A stretch of 64,000 nt of DNA, taken from the NCBI GenBank assembly GCA_949373095.1, contig CASIBY010000005.1:174955-238954 (forward strand), given 5' to 3'. How positions within the stretch are numbered: the stretch's first letter is position 1; every line of letters begins with the position of its first letter. The notes under the pieces were generated by a model. The model saw only the letters and a program-made list of their open reading frames with translations, did no database searches and was not told the origin of the DNA. Source of the stretch: Candidatus Poseidoniaceae archaeon (lineage in GTDB: Archaea > Thermoplasmatota > Poseidoniia > Poseidoniales > Poseidoniaceae). Both the position numbers and the translations under genes were made by a program. Below are positions 1-8,297 of this stretch, one piece after another.

Positions 1-128
1 CCTTCACGGATTGCCAGAGTGTTGCGGGTTTCATCAACCACGCATCCTTGTCGGTTGACAAGGGATGAATCTGTTGAGGCGAGTACGGTCAATTCACGAC
101 CGATCCATGTTTGATTGTAAATATCCAT
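1..128 (-). CDS. rnp1: RNase P protein subunit p29 (Rnp1), partial
   Basis: N-terminal 42 codons of the archaeal RNase P protein homologous to eukaryotic Pop4/Rpp29, which binds the catalytic RNA that trims tRNA 5' leaders. The visible protein starts MDIYNQTWIGRELTV and continues through VDETRNTLAIRE; the VxDETRNTL segment is characteristic of this Sm-like fold. It starts one base after the aIF1 stop codon, so it is translationally linked to the ribosomal operon, its usual place in euryarchaea between aIF1 and S17. The gene runs off the left end of the window. Confidence 0.85.
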   Translation of the reverse strand, partial: MDIYNQTWIGRELTVLASTDSSLVNRQGCVVDETRNTLAIRE

Positions 129-129
129 C

Positions 130-429
130 TCATCTCACCTCCACATTAAATCCATTGTTCTTGAGTACTTCAGCAGCTTTCTTTTTGTGGTCTCCTTGAA
201 GTTCAATTAATCGCCCCTTAACTGTCCCACCTGCTGCACATTTATTTTTGAGTAGTTTTGCTAGTTGATTGATGTCAATTGCCGAATCTTCAATTCCCTC
301 AACTTTTGTTACGATTTTCCCATAGCGTCTTCGATCGGTGGATAGGATAGCTTTTTGTTGCTCTTTTGCAATTTCTTGACAGATGCACAACTCATCAGGG
401 AGTCCACATACGTTACAAATAGCAGCCAT
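130..429 (-). CDS. Translation initiation factor aIF1 (SUI1 family)
   Basis: A 99-residue SUI1-fold protein that helps select the start codon on the small ribosomal subunit. The N-terminus carries a small cysteine cluster (CNVCGLPDELCIC, residues 6-18), the usual zinc-knuckle-like extension of archaeal aIF1. The SUI1 core follows, with the basic, Gly-containing stretch CAAGGTVKGRLIELQGDHK near residues 64-82. Length is normal for the family. It lies 24 bp downstream of L29 and abuts rnp1, the conserved euryarchaeal arrangement. Confidence 0.93.
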   Translation of the reverse strand: MAAICNVCGLPDELCICQEIAKEQQKAILSTDRRRYGKIVTKVEGIEDSAIDINQLAKLLKNKCAAGGTVKGRLIELQGDHKKKAAEVLKNNGFNVEVR

Positions 430-453
430 CGTTATTATTCACCTCTCCTCGAT

Positions 454-651
454 TCAGTTTTGACTACTCATGTGTGTCTTTAGACGGGCGATGCTTCGGC
501 GGGTAGCCTTGTATGCGCCCATGTTGGATGGTGTTCCACCAAGCGCTTTCTCAGCCCGCAATTGCAACAACTCCTCTTGGAGTTCCAGCAGGCGGGCCTC
601 ACGGACTTCTGCACTCATCGAAGCGATTTCACGGTTGGAGACGAAACTCAT
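454..651 (-). CDS. rpl29: Ribosomal protein uL29
   Basis: A 65-residue helical-hairpin protein of the large subunit near the exit tunnel. It has the family core ELREL..ELLQLRAEKALGG followed by a basic C-terminal helix (ATRRSIARLKT). The start codon overlaps the last four bases of rps3 (ATGA overlap), which indicates coupled translation within the operon. Length and position are normal for archaea. Confidence 0.93.
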   Translation of the reverse strand: MSFVSNREIASMSAEVREARLLELQEELLQLRAEKALGGTPSNMGAYKATRRSIARLKTHMSSQN

Positions 652-1307
652 TGTGCGTCCGCTCCTTCGATCTCTTCTTGAGCTGCTTGCACCTTCAATT
701 CCTCATCGGAAAAGATGGTGATTTCGTGAGGTAGTTTGGTACCTGGTCGCATGATTTGCACGGTAACCCCGATGGTTCCGAGTTTCTTTACTGCAACGGA
801 GTAACCTTTGTCCATGTGTTGGAGTGCGGTTTCACCACAGTACTTGACGTGTCCACGGATGTACTTTTCAGTTCGGTTTCGAGAACCAGTGAGTTTTCCA
901 GCAACGGTTACGATGACTCCACGAGCTCCTGCATCCATGATATTCTGGGCTGCACTGTGACAGGCTCGGCGGTGGTACCATCCACGTTCAAGGGATGCTG
1001 CAATTTTCTCAGCCATGACTTGAGCGTTAAGAACGGGTTTCTTGACTTCTTCAACCTTTAGTTTGGGGTTGTAAAGTTCAAATTCTTGACTTAGACGACT
1101 TTGAAGGTCGTTGATGATCTTTCCTTTACGGCCGATGACCATACCTGGGCGTTCTGCGTGAACAGTAACGTCAGTACCTGCAGGAGTTCGGCGAATCTCC
1201 AATCCTCCGAATCCGGATTTCTTGGTGTTCTTCATCAGGAACTCACGTACGAGCTGTCGCTCAACGTTTCGGTTGATGATGGTTTGTACAATACTTTTCT
1301 TACTCAT
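648..1307 (-). CDS. rps3: Ribosomal protein uS3
   Basis: Small-subunit protein of the mRNA entry channel, with an N-terminal KH domain (the GMVIGRKGKIINDL loop near residues 57-70) and a C-terminal uS3 domain. I start it at the ATG at 1307 (MSKKSIVQTII). An in-frame GTG nine bases upstream would add three residues, but it lies inside the GAGGTGA ribosome binding site and overlaps the L22 stop region. The resulting 219 residues are normal. Its end overlaps rpl29 by four bases. Confidence 0.95.
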   Translation of the reverse strand: MSKKSIVQTIINRNVERQLVREFLMKNTKKSGFGGLEIRRTPAGTDVTVHAERPGMVIGRKGKIINDLQSRLSQEFELYNPKLKVEEVKKPVLNAQVMAEKIAASLERGWYHRRACHSAAQNIMDAGARGVIVTVAGKLTGSRNRTEKYIRGHVKYCGETALQHMDKGYSVAVKKLGTIGVTVQIMRPGTKLPHEITIFSDEELKVQAAQEEIEGADAQ

Positions 1308-1317
1308 GATAATCACC

Positions 1318-1914
1318 TCAGAATTCGTCCTCCAACTCGTCGACAGTGGTGTTCATGTCTTCGAGGAAGACCTCCAAGTTCACTTGGTAGTGGTTACTTG
1401 GAGTAGCACGGCCACGGGCTCGTGGAATCCATCCTTTGCGGATTCTTCCACGGTGAGCAGCAATGTGTGTAATGAGCATTTCTTCAGCGTCAATGTCTTC
1501 GTATTGATAACGTGCGTTTTCCATTGCGCTCTCGATGACCTTGATGATTTCACGAGATGCCTTCACTGGGAAACGACCTGGTCCGATTCCACCTTTTCGG
1601 TGTCCGACCATTGAAGGTCCTGTTCGACGCTTGCGCTTGTTTCCACTTCCAAGTCGGAAGGGAACCGCTGCTGCCTTGCGGCGGACGTCTGCACGGTTTG
1701 AATCAATCTTGAGCACTTGGTTGAGGAAGGCAATTGCTTCGCCAGCAGTCTTGTTCTTGATAGCGCGGCATACTTCGAAGCAGTGCTTCACGTGCATGTC
1801 AACTTGTACTGAACGAGCAGTGGCAAGACGGCTGCCTTGCAACAACTGAGTGTATCCTGATTGAGGAAGTTGTTTGCGTCGGGTTCGACGGTCCATTTGG
1901 TTTCGCTTTGACAT
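1318..1914 (-). CDS. rpl22: Ribosomal protein uL22
   Basis: Large-subunit protein lining the exit tunnel. The archaeal/eukaryotic uL22 core is clear: AIAFLNQVLK, the basic loop KAAAVPFRLGSGNKRKRRTG, and ITHIAAHRGRIRKGWIPRAR. At 198 residues it is longer than many archaeal uL22 proteins (about 150), through a basic N-terminal extension and an acidic tail (TTVDELEDEF). It has an 11-bp gap to rps19 and a ribosome binding site before the start. Confidence 0.95.
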   Translation of the reverse strand: MSKRNQMDRRTRRKQLPQSGYTQLLQGSRLATARSVQVDMHVKHCFEVCRAIKNKTAGEAIAFLNQVLKIDSNRADVRRKAAAVPFRLGSGNKRKRRTGPSMVGHRKGGIGPGRFPVKASREIIKVIESAMENARYQYEDIDAEEMLITHIAAHRGRIRKGWIPRARGRATPSNHYQVNLEVFLEDMNTTVDELEDEF

Positions 1915-1925
1915 ATCTTTTCACC

Positions 1926-2414
1926 TCACTTCAATGGAACGTGCTTTGACGATTTGGTAGCACCTACACCGGGTCCACTGTGCGCAACGCCACGGCGCGT
2001 CACAGCAAACTCACCGAGATAATGTCCGATCATCTCTGGTTTGATTTCGACCTCAACGAAATGTTGTCCGTTGTATATTGCAATACGTCGGCCAACAAAT
2101 TGTGGGAGAATGGGCATGTCTCGGCGGTGCGTACGCATGGTACGGCTGCTTGATCGGTTCATGCGAGCAAGGAAATGCTCGTTTTCGACAGACATTCCAC
2201 GACCCATGCTACGGCGGGCTCGGGAAGGCAGAAGACCAACGATGTAGTCTTCAGAGCTTTCATCGGGCCATAGCGGCATGGCTTCGAGTTGTTCAAGATT
2301 GAATCCACGGTAAGTGAATTCTTTCTTAACACGGGCTGACGTGGTTGAAAGGCGCTTTCGTGCCTTACGTCGGCTTGCTTTGGGGGTCATAAAGGACTTC
2401 TTCTTACGTGCCAT
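1926..2414 (-). CDS. rps19: Ribosomal protein uS19
   Basis: Small-subunit head protein. The conserved core GRRIAIYNGQHFVEVEIKPE and HYLGEFAVTRR near the C-terminus identify it, ending with the usual archaeal HSGPGVGATKSSKHVPLK-type tail. At 162 residues it is longer than many archaeal S19 proteins because of a Lys/Arg-rich N-terminus (MARKKKSFMTPKASRRKARK). It lies in the expected slot between L2 and L22. Confidence 0.95.
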   Translation of the reverse strand: MARKKKSFMTPKASRRKARKRLSTTSARVKKEFTYRGFNLEQLEAMPLWPDESSEDYIVGLLPSRARRSMGRGMSVENEHFLARMNRSSSRTMRTHRRDMPILPQFVGRRIAIYNGQHFVEVEIKPEMIGHYLGEFAVTRRGVAHSGPGVGATKSSKHVPLK

Positions 2415-2425
2415 ACATCATCACC

Positions 2426-3142
2426 TCAAATTTTCTTACCTCGGCCTCGGCCAGAACGGCTCGGTGCGATCAAACCAACCTTAGCACCCGGCGGCGTACC
2501 ACGAGCGACGGAGTTTGGTCCGTGAACAGCTTGGTGATTTCCACCACCGTGCGGGTGGTCCACTGGGTTCATTGCGACACCGGAGACATGCGGGTAGAGC
2601 TTACCACGGGCCTTGGCCTTGTAGTATGCAGCACCAGCAGTTCGGAGTGGCATTTCTTCTCGACCGTGGCCAGCGAGCACACCAATGGTGGCTCGGCACT
2701 TGGTTGAAAGTTCCTTGAGGGAACCTGAGGGCATGCGGATACGGACCATTTCGCCGACGCGCGCTTCAACCATACAGGAGTTGCCTGCAGATCGAGCAAC
2801 CTTTCCACCATCGCCAGGGCGAAGTTCAAGATTGTTGATTGCTGTCCCTTCAGGAATGTTACCGATTTCGGTAATGTTTCCTGGGCGAACGGCGACATTG
2901 TCTCCTATTGCGATTTTGGTACCGATGGCGATTCCTTCGGTTGCGGCAACCAGTGTTGTATCGCCGTCTGGTGTCTTGATGCGTGCGAGTGGTGCACTGT
3001 GAACAGGACTGTGTACCAGTTCTGTAACTTCGCAAACCACGTCTTTGTCGCGGGGCATGCGGTTCTTCCCAGGGAATCGGTGGCTCGCCACGCGGTAACG
3101 TGGTGAGGAACCTTTTCGTTGTGCTCGAATTCTCTTACCCAT
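2426..3142 (-). CDS. rpl2: Ribosomal protein uL2
   Basis: Large-subunit protein needed for peptidyl transferase assembly. The diagnostic C-terminal segment GVAMNPVDHPHGGGNHQ is present, including the conserved His. The N-terminus (MGKRIRAQRKG) and the length of 238 residues match archaeal uL2. It starts 11 bp after the L23 stop behind an AGGTGA-type ribosome binding site. Confidence 0.97.
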   Translation of the reverse strand: MGKRIRAQRKGSSPRYRVASHRFPGKNRMPRDKDVVCEVTELVHSPVHSAPLARIKTPDGDTTLVAATEGIAIGTKIAIGDNVAVRPGNITEIGNIPEGTAINNLELRPGDGGKVARSAGNSCMVEARVGEMVRIRMPSGSLKELSTKCRATIGVLAGHGREEMPLRTAGAAYYKAKARGKLYPHVSGVAMNPVDHPHGGGNHQAVHGPNSVARGTPPGAKVGLIAPSRSGRGRGKKI

Positions 3143-3153
3143 GATAAATCACC

Positions 3154-3411
3154 TCAGAATGCCCCTAGACGCATAGCAGCGTCTTCTGCGTCATAGCCTG
3201 CAGCAAGTTTGACTGATGCATGCTTGCCGTGCTTTGAATTACGTACGTTGACCTTAGCGACTTCTACATCGAAGATGGTTTCAACAGCACGTGCGATTTG
3301 GGACTTTGTTGCACTTCGGCGAACAATGAATTCAAGGCGTTGCTCGGTAGTACGAGCTTCCATGGATTTCTCAGTGAGCCATGGTTGAATAATAATGTCG
3401 TATGCGTTCAT
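3154..3411 (-). CDS. rpl23: Ribosomal protein uL23
   Basis: An 85-residue large-subunit protein at the exit-tunnel rim, the docking site for signal recognition particle. The N-terminal IIQPWLTEKSM (family PxxTEK) and VAKVNVRNSKHGKHASVKL in the second half are typical. Length is normal for archaea. It lies between L4 (9-bp gap) and L2. Confidence 0.95.
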   Translation of the reverse strand: MNAYDIIIQPWLTEKSMEARTTEQRLEFIVRRSATKSQIARAVETIFDVEVAKVNVRNSKHGKHASVKLAAGYDAEDAAMRLGAF

Positions 3412-3420
3412 GATATCACC

Positions 3421-4302
3421 TCAGTTTATTGCCTCCAAAGCAGATTTGGTAAAGACGGTAAGTCGACCAAGTGCGCCACCAGGGGCGAGGTCTTCAGCGC
3501 AGAGATCCTTTGCTGCGACCACATCAACACCAGGTAGGTTACGGACAGCTTTTGCAAGTCCAGCCTTTTCCTTGACAACCAAGAGAATTGACTTTGGAGT
3601 CTTGTGAACTCGCCCTCGCATAGTTGCCTTACCAGCACGAATCTTGCGGCCGTTTCGAGCACGGTCGAGATCTGGGCCTAGACCGAGTTGGTCAAAGATA
3701 GCAGCAGCCTTTCGAGTTGCTGAGCCATGGTTGAACGATTCAATGTCGTATTCAATTGTCTTTCCATCAACGATTTCAGAGTAGTTGCCCAAAACAATTG
3801 GTAGGTGTTCTACTTCTTCGTCAAATCGGTGGCCTCGGGCGGAAACGGTTTCCATGGACACCGTTGCTGCAAGAGCAGAGTTCCGAGCAGCTTGGCGCTC
3901 TTTTTGATTGAGTTTACGAGACCAGTCCTTTTCGACCTTAGGTCCGTGAGCTCGGCGACCACCCAGTGTGTGAGGGTTTTGAGCACCACGACGTTGTCCT
4001 GTGCGTCGCATGATACGAGAGACACCACGGCCCTTACCCCACCATTCGACGGAGTGTTTCATACCGGCCATCGGCTTTCGCTTTCCGATGTGAGGGCGGG
4101 AACCGTATGGTTGTCGGCGGTTCGCTCGGCTAGATGCTACTGCAAGTTTAACCAAGTCTTCTCGGACCTCAGTACTGAACACTTCAGGGAGCGTCATGTT
4201 GGAACCTTCTGAAACTTCAACGGAGAAGCGTACGGTTAGTTTTCCTGCATCCAACTCATCTTGAGTGATGGTGTTTACGATATCCTTTACAGCGACCTTC
4301 AT
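3421..4302 (-). CDS. rpl4: Ribosomal protein uL4 (L4e/L1e family)
   Basis: A 293-residue large-subunit protein with the archaeal/eukaryotic L4 loop that reaches into the exit tunnel (SRANRRQPYGSRPHIGKRKP and GRGVSRIMRRTGQRRGAQNP, about residues 57-100). The C-terminal domain ends in the VVAAKDLCAEDLAPGG region. Somewhat longer than many archaeal homologues (about 250-260). Its ATG lies two bases after the rpl3 stop. In bacteria L4 represses its own operon through the leader; whether this one does is unknown, but this operon also has a folded leader. Confidence 0.94.
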   Translation of the reverse strand: MKVAVKDIVNTITQDELDAGKLTVRFSVEVSEGSNMTLPEVFSTEVREDLVKLAVASSRANRRQPYGSRPHIGKRKPMAGMKHSVEWWGKGRGVSRIMRRTGQRRGAQNPHTLGGRRAHGPKVEKDWSRKLNQKERQAARNSALAATVSMETVSARGHRFDEEVEHLPIVLGNYSEIVDGKTIEYDIESFNHGSATRKAAAIFDQLGLGPDLDRARNGRKIRAGKATMRGRVHKTPKSILLVVKEKAGLAKAVRNLPGVDVVAAKDLCAEDLAPGGALGRLTVFTKSALEAIN

Positions 4303-4304
4303 GT

Positions 4305-5324
4305 TCAGACCCCCTGCTTTGATGCCGTACTGACATAGGTAATTTCGTAATCATGAAGTGTTCGGTCAGAGCCACGTGTTGCGTCTCGGAATCGAATAAG
4401 GCGCTTTGCAGGCCCAGGTACACTCCCCTTAACGAGAATGTAATCCGACTTGACTTCGCCGTAGTGGAGGAAACCACCTGACGGAGTGATGGAATGATCT
4501 TCTGGGTTCGCAACTCGCAAGATACGCTTGTTGTACTCAGTTCGTTGATGGTATCCTGTTTGACCACCTTGACGGATGGTCTTTCGGACGTATCCGTCAC
4601 CGAAAGCACCCATGTTTCCGTGCTGTCGGCGCTTCTTTGAGTTCTTGTGAGATTGAAGTTTTCCGCCGAATCGCTTGATGACACCTTGCCATCCGTATCC
4701 TTTGGTAACTGCGACAATGTCAGTTAGAGTGCCTTCTTCAAATGCATCAGCAAAGGAGTATTCTTCGCCCATGTGCTCGCTAGCCCAGTTAAGTTGGTCT
4801 TCGAAAGAGCCTCCGTCCAATCCCATTTCCATAACGTCAGGAACCTTAGTAGAGACGCTAACGAGGGACCCAGGTTGGGTTGATACGATAAGGCGGATTT
4901 CACAAAGGTCAGCATTGACTAAGTTTTCCATGTGCTTGGTTGCGTCATGCACCTTTCGTGTTGGAACTCTCTTGAAGAGTTCGGGGAATGCTTCAGTAAT
5001 CTTCTCTGCGTCAGCCCAAACTTCGCCCGCAGCTTGCTTGCCGTAGGGAGTCATCTGGTAGCCACGAACGCCGAGAATGCGCATCTTTGGGCATTCAACG
5101 ACAGTTACAGGCACACGGACTTCTTGTCCTGCAGAGGTACTGTGGGGGTTTAAATCACGAGCCAAAATGTGGGTCATGCCGGCTTTCCAGCCAGCAAATC
5201 CTTGCACTCGGACTTCGCTTGCATCGGTTGTGGGCCACGACTTCACGTGTCCGAATGTGCGGCTCGCTCGCTTGCGCGGGCTGAACGCCATCGATCCACG
5301 GCGTGGGTGGTTTCGTTTTGCCAT
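4305..5324 (-). CDS. rpl3: Ribosomal protein uL3, first gene of the operon
   Basis: A 339-residue archaeal uL3. It begins MAKRNHPRRGSMAFSPRKRA, typical of the archaeal/eukaryotic form, and contains FAGWKAGMTHI and the tryptophan-loop motif KGYGWQGVIKRFGGKLQSHK. An AGGAGG-like element (CGGAGGAATCC) precedes the ATG. Being first, it is read behind the structured 5' leader described separately. Confidence 0.96.
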   Translation of the reverse strand: MAKRNHPRRGSMAFSPRKRASRTFGHVKSWPTTDASEVRVQGFAGWKAGMTHILARDLNPHSTSAGQEVRVPVTVVECPKMRILGVRGYQMTPYGKQAAGEVWADAEKITEAFPELFKRVPTRKVHDATKHMENLVNADLCEIRLIVSTQPGSLVSVSTKVPDVMEMGLDGGSFEDQLNWASEHMGEEYSFADAFEEGTLTDIVAVTKGYGWQGVIKRFGGKLQSHKNSKKRRQHGNMGAFGDGYVRKTIRQGGQTGYHQRTEYNKRILRVANPEDHSITPSGGFLHYGEVKSDYILVKGSVPGPAKRLIRFRDATRGSDRTLHDYEITYVSTASKQGV

Positions 5325-5358
5325 CTTGGATTCCTCCGTTATTTTCTACAACGAATTG

Positions 5359-5466
5359 GCCCCACCGAAGGGGCGTACGAGGGCACATACAGTGTCGAAG
5401 CCGTGACACGGAGTCCCTTTCCCACGAGTGGGGGAAGGGCCAGTTGGGATCCTCGGGGGATGGCCC
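5359..5466 (-). promoter_or_regulatory. Structured 5' leader of the ribosomal operon
   Basis: Between the divergent TATA-like element at 5515-5521 and the rpl3 start, four inverted repeats can be read: GCCCC/GGGGC at 5359-5363 and 5370-5374; GTGTC/GACAC at 5392-5396 and 5405-5409; a long one with arms 5415-5425 and 5428-5439; and GGGCCA/TGGCCC at 5437-5442 and 5461-5466. The last two share bases 5437-5439, so both cannot form fully at once. This stretch is visibly more GC-rich than its surroundings and has no convincing reading frame. A regulatory role is inferred. Confidence 0.55.
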
Positions 5467-5514
5467 AGTGTGTCTGGCTACTCACCTTTGAGCAACCCTC
5501 CGACTTACCTCCCG

Positions 5515-5521
5515 TATATAT
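5515..5521 (-). promoter_or_regulatory. TATA-box candidate, ribosomal operon promoter
   Basis: TATATAT lies in the 350-bp divergent gap between rpl3 and the Hef gene. On the minus strand a start site about 25 nt downstream would fall near 5490, giving a leader of about 165 nt that contains all the hairpins. The element is nearly palindromic and could also serve the plus strand. I see no obvious TATA box close to the Hef start; the rest of 5522-5675 shows nothing I can name. Confidence 0.5.
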
Positions 5522-5675
5522 GCGGTTCGGTCAAGCCGAAGTGAGGAATGCGTGTGACGCCATTGGAATTGAGGGTCTTCAAACCTTTTGCTTTACAAAA
5601 TCTGTTAGCCGACACTTTCAGTTACCATCTTCTCTCCACATCATCCTTTTGAACCCTTGACGGGAAGTAAGGGCA

Positions 5676-8297
5676 ATGCCTACCGTCCAGCATCCGTTTC
5701 TTCATGACGGTGTTGAAGCGAGAGCATACCAAATTCGCTCACTTGAACGGTGCCTTTCAGCTTCGACATTGATGGTTATGCCGACAGGATTTGGCAAAAC
5801 CGCCGTAGAGTGGATGGTGATGGCCGAATACCTTCGCAGAGGGGTTGAGAAGATCATCCTCATAGCACCAACAACCGGTTTGGTTGACCAGCAACGAAGT
5901 ATGGCACAGCAACACCTCAATTTGCCTAATGATGAAATTGTGGCGTACACCGGCGAGACTGTCCCTGGAAAAAGGAAAACATTGTGGGAGCAAGCAAGAG
6001 TCCTGATGGCAACGCCTCAAGTTATTCGCAATGACGCTCAAAGCGGTACTATCAACCTCAACGAGGTTGGACTGCTTATCGTTGATGAAGCACATCATGC
6101 TACGGGGAATCACGCCTATGCGCAGGTGGGGAAACTGTATCGCAGAGCACGTCCCGATGGTCGCATCTTAGCAGCAACTGCAAGTCCAGGCTCGAATGCA
6201 CGGCACATTGATGACGTCCAAAGAAATCTTGGCATTCAACTGGTTGATGTCTCAAAACGGGATGAGCCTCTCGTCAAACCCTTCGATGTTGACATGAAGA
6301 TTCATGAGGAAATCATCGACCTCCCCCCCTCGCTAAGATTATTGATTACTCCCTTGGAAGAGCATTTTTTATCCGAAGTCAAGCACTTGCAACAACTCGG
6401 ATTCCTTGCTCCAAAAGAACATGTGTCTTCTGGCGATATTGAAAAAGCCCAATTACGGGCAAGTCGAGCAATCCAACAGCGTGATGTTCGAGGCTATGAT
6501 GCTGCTCGTAGAGTTGCGGACCTTCGTCGGATGCACATGCTTGTAAATCTTCTCAAAACACAAGGTACGGATGTTGCTCATTCATTTCTAGAGCGAGCGG
6601 AGATTGAAGGACGAGAAGGAAGAAAAACCAATCGTCTGCTCTCCCTACCTGTCATTCATGAATTGCGTAAATCCTTGGCTGATATTGAAGAATTACATCC
6701 CAAGACATCTGTTGTAGAACGGCTCGTGATACAAGAAATTGGACAAAAACCAGATGGAAAAATTCTCGTATTTACAGAATTCAGAGACACTGTAAGTAAT
6801 CTCGTCGCAAGATTAAGTTCGATTGATGGACTCAAACCTGACAGATTCATTGGGCAATCCTCCCGTGGAGCACAAAAAGGAATGACTCAGAAACAACAGT
6901 TAGCCCAACTAAACCGGTTCCGGGAAGGGGAAATCAATGTTCTCGTTGCCACTTCAGTTGGGGAAGAAGGACTGGATGTTCCTGCTGCTGACCTTGTAAT
7001 TCTTTACGAACCGGTACCAAGTGCGATTCGTGCAATTCAGCGAAGAGGAAGAACTGCGCGTCAACGAGCCGGTTCGGTTCATGTGTTGATCACCAAAGAA
7101 ACCCGTGATGTCTACATTCATTCAGCCTCCAAGCATCAAGAAAGGAACATGCACCGTTTAGTCGATAAAATGGTACGTCAGAAAAAACTCATGGATGAAT
7201 ATGGAGATTTAGACGGGCTCTTAGACCCGTTTCAAGTGAGTGATGAAGGTGAAAACCTACCAGCGCTTGTGTTTCTCGAACGAGAGAAGGAACTCCACAA
7301 GTCAGAAGAAACTGAACCATTCCCACTACCAGGAGTAGCCATCAAGGAAGGGCAAAAACACGTCCCGAGGACAGCCCTGCCTCTGACACCAGAACAACGG
7401 CGGCCAAGGGAACAAAGTGGATTGTATTCCTTTACTGGAGAACATGATACGGATCCTAAGGAGCAACAAATTTCTGAACAATCTATCTCTGTGATATTAA
7501 ATGCGGCAGATGAAGAGATATCCTCATTAAATTCCGTCAGCGGAGAAGAACGTGAAATTCTCATTGACCATCGAGAAATGAATTCAACTTTACCGTCCTA
7601 TTTGGCGAGCCTTGGATTCAAAACGCGGATTACACACCTCCCTCACGGTGATCTTCGACTCTCTGAGCGCATACTTATAGAACGGAAGACTGCAAGAGAT
7701 TTATTGGCTTCAATAAAGGATGGTAGGCTTCTCAACCAATGTCGAAGCCTACGAGCAAGCGCTGCACGTCCGATGTTGTTGATTGAAACGGGAGGAGACG
7801 CAAGCTACGGCCTTCATCCAAATGCTGTACTTGGAGCGTTAGCCCACATCACACTTGATATGGGAATCCCTGTAATGATGACAAAGGATGCTATGGAGAC
7901 TGCACATTTTGTATCGATTGCAGCCCAAAGGGAGCAGGACTTGCTCGAAGCATTTCATGAAATGGTCAATTCCGGAACCACGACAGGGACGGCGTTGAAA
8001 TCTGTCATGGAACAAGCAGCACGTGAAATTGACGAACTCTTAGTTGAACCTGAAGCCTCTCACCCATGGCTGGAAAGTGCACAGCAACAACTTGAACGAT
8101 GTTACGAGCACGCTCTCTCCCAACTCACCGATGTAGGAGATGAGGAACGTGAGGTGATGAATGCCTTCTCACCCCACCTCGGAGCATTGTTTACCGCAAC
8201 GGAAGGGACTCTCATCAAGGAAACAGGATGTGGATTAGATATCGCCAATCGAGTCCTTCAAATCTTGAAGGAAAACAGTAACATCAAGATCCAATGA
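5676..8297 (+). CDS. hef: Hef-type helicase/XPF nuclease
   Basis: An 873-residue archaeal Hef protein, the FANCM/XPF-like enzyme that processes stalled and branched replication forks. The superfamily 2 helicase half shows Walker A MPTGFGKT (35-42), motif II DEAH (about 137-140), motif III ATAS, and motif VI QRRGRTARQR (about 454-463). A charged linker leads to the XPF nuclease: VDHRE-like DHREMNST, then GDLRLSERILIERKT near residue 670, preserving the GDxxxxxxxxxERK active-site pattern. The last 50 residues resemble a degraded helix-hairpin-helix region. It overlaps the convergent HdrB-like gene by 14 bp. Full length, no frame problem seen. Confidence 0.93.
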   Translation: MPTVQHPFLHDGVEARAYQIRSLERCLSASTLMVMPTGFGKTAVEWMVMAEYLRRGVEKIILIAPTTGLVDQQRSMAQQHLNLPNDEIVAYTGETVPGKRKTLWEQARVLMATPQVIRNDAQSGTINLNEVGLLIVDEAHHATGNHAYAQVGKLYRRARPDGRILAATASPGSNARHIDDVQRNLGIQLVDVSKRDEPLVKPFDVDMKIHEEIIDLPPSLRLLITPLEEHFLSEVKHLQQLGFLAPKEHVSSGDIEKAQLRASRAIQQRDVRGYDAARRVADLRRMHMLVNLLKTQGTDVAHSFLERAEIEGREGRKTNRLLSLPVIHELRKSLADIEELHPKTSVVERLVIQEIGQKPDGKILVFTEFRDTVSNLVARLSSIDGLKPDRFIGQSSRGAQKGMTQKQQLAQLNRFREGEINVLVATSVGEEGLDVPAADLVILYEPVPSAIRAIQRRGRTARQRAGSVHVLITKETRDVYIHSASKHQERNMHRLVDKMVRQKKLMDEYGDLDGLLDPFQVSDEGENLPALVFLEREKELHKSEETEPFPLPGVAIKEGQKHVPRTALPLTPEQRRPREQSGLYSFTGEHDTDPKEQQISEQSISVILNAADEEISSLNSVSGEEREILIDHREMNSTLPSYLASLGFKTRITHLPHGDLRLSERILIERKTARDLLASIKDGRLLNQCRSLRASAARPMLLIETGGDASYGLHPNAVLGALAHITLDMGIPVMMTKDAMETAHFVSIAAQREQDLLEAFHEMVNSGTTTGTALKSVMEQAAREIDELLVEPEASHPWLESAQQQLERCYEHALSQLTDVGDEEREVMNAFSPHLGALFTATEGTLIKETGCGLDIANRVLQILKENSNIKIQ

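Noticed and set aside
1222-1614. Plus-strand frame of 130 codons under S3/L22
   Set aside because: Antisense shadow of two certain ribosomal genes.
5401-5466. tRNA or other structured RNA gene in the leader
   Set aside because: No anticodon arm or T-loop consensus; the stems fit a leader better.
5169-5660. Plus-strand open frame of 163 codons over the L3 start and leader
   Set aside because: It runs antisense to rpl3 and through the hairpin leader, has no start signal and no recognisable protein pattern.
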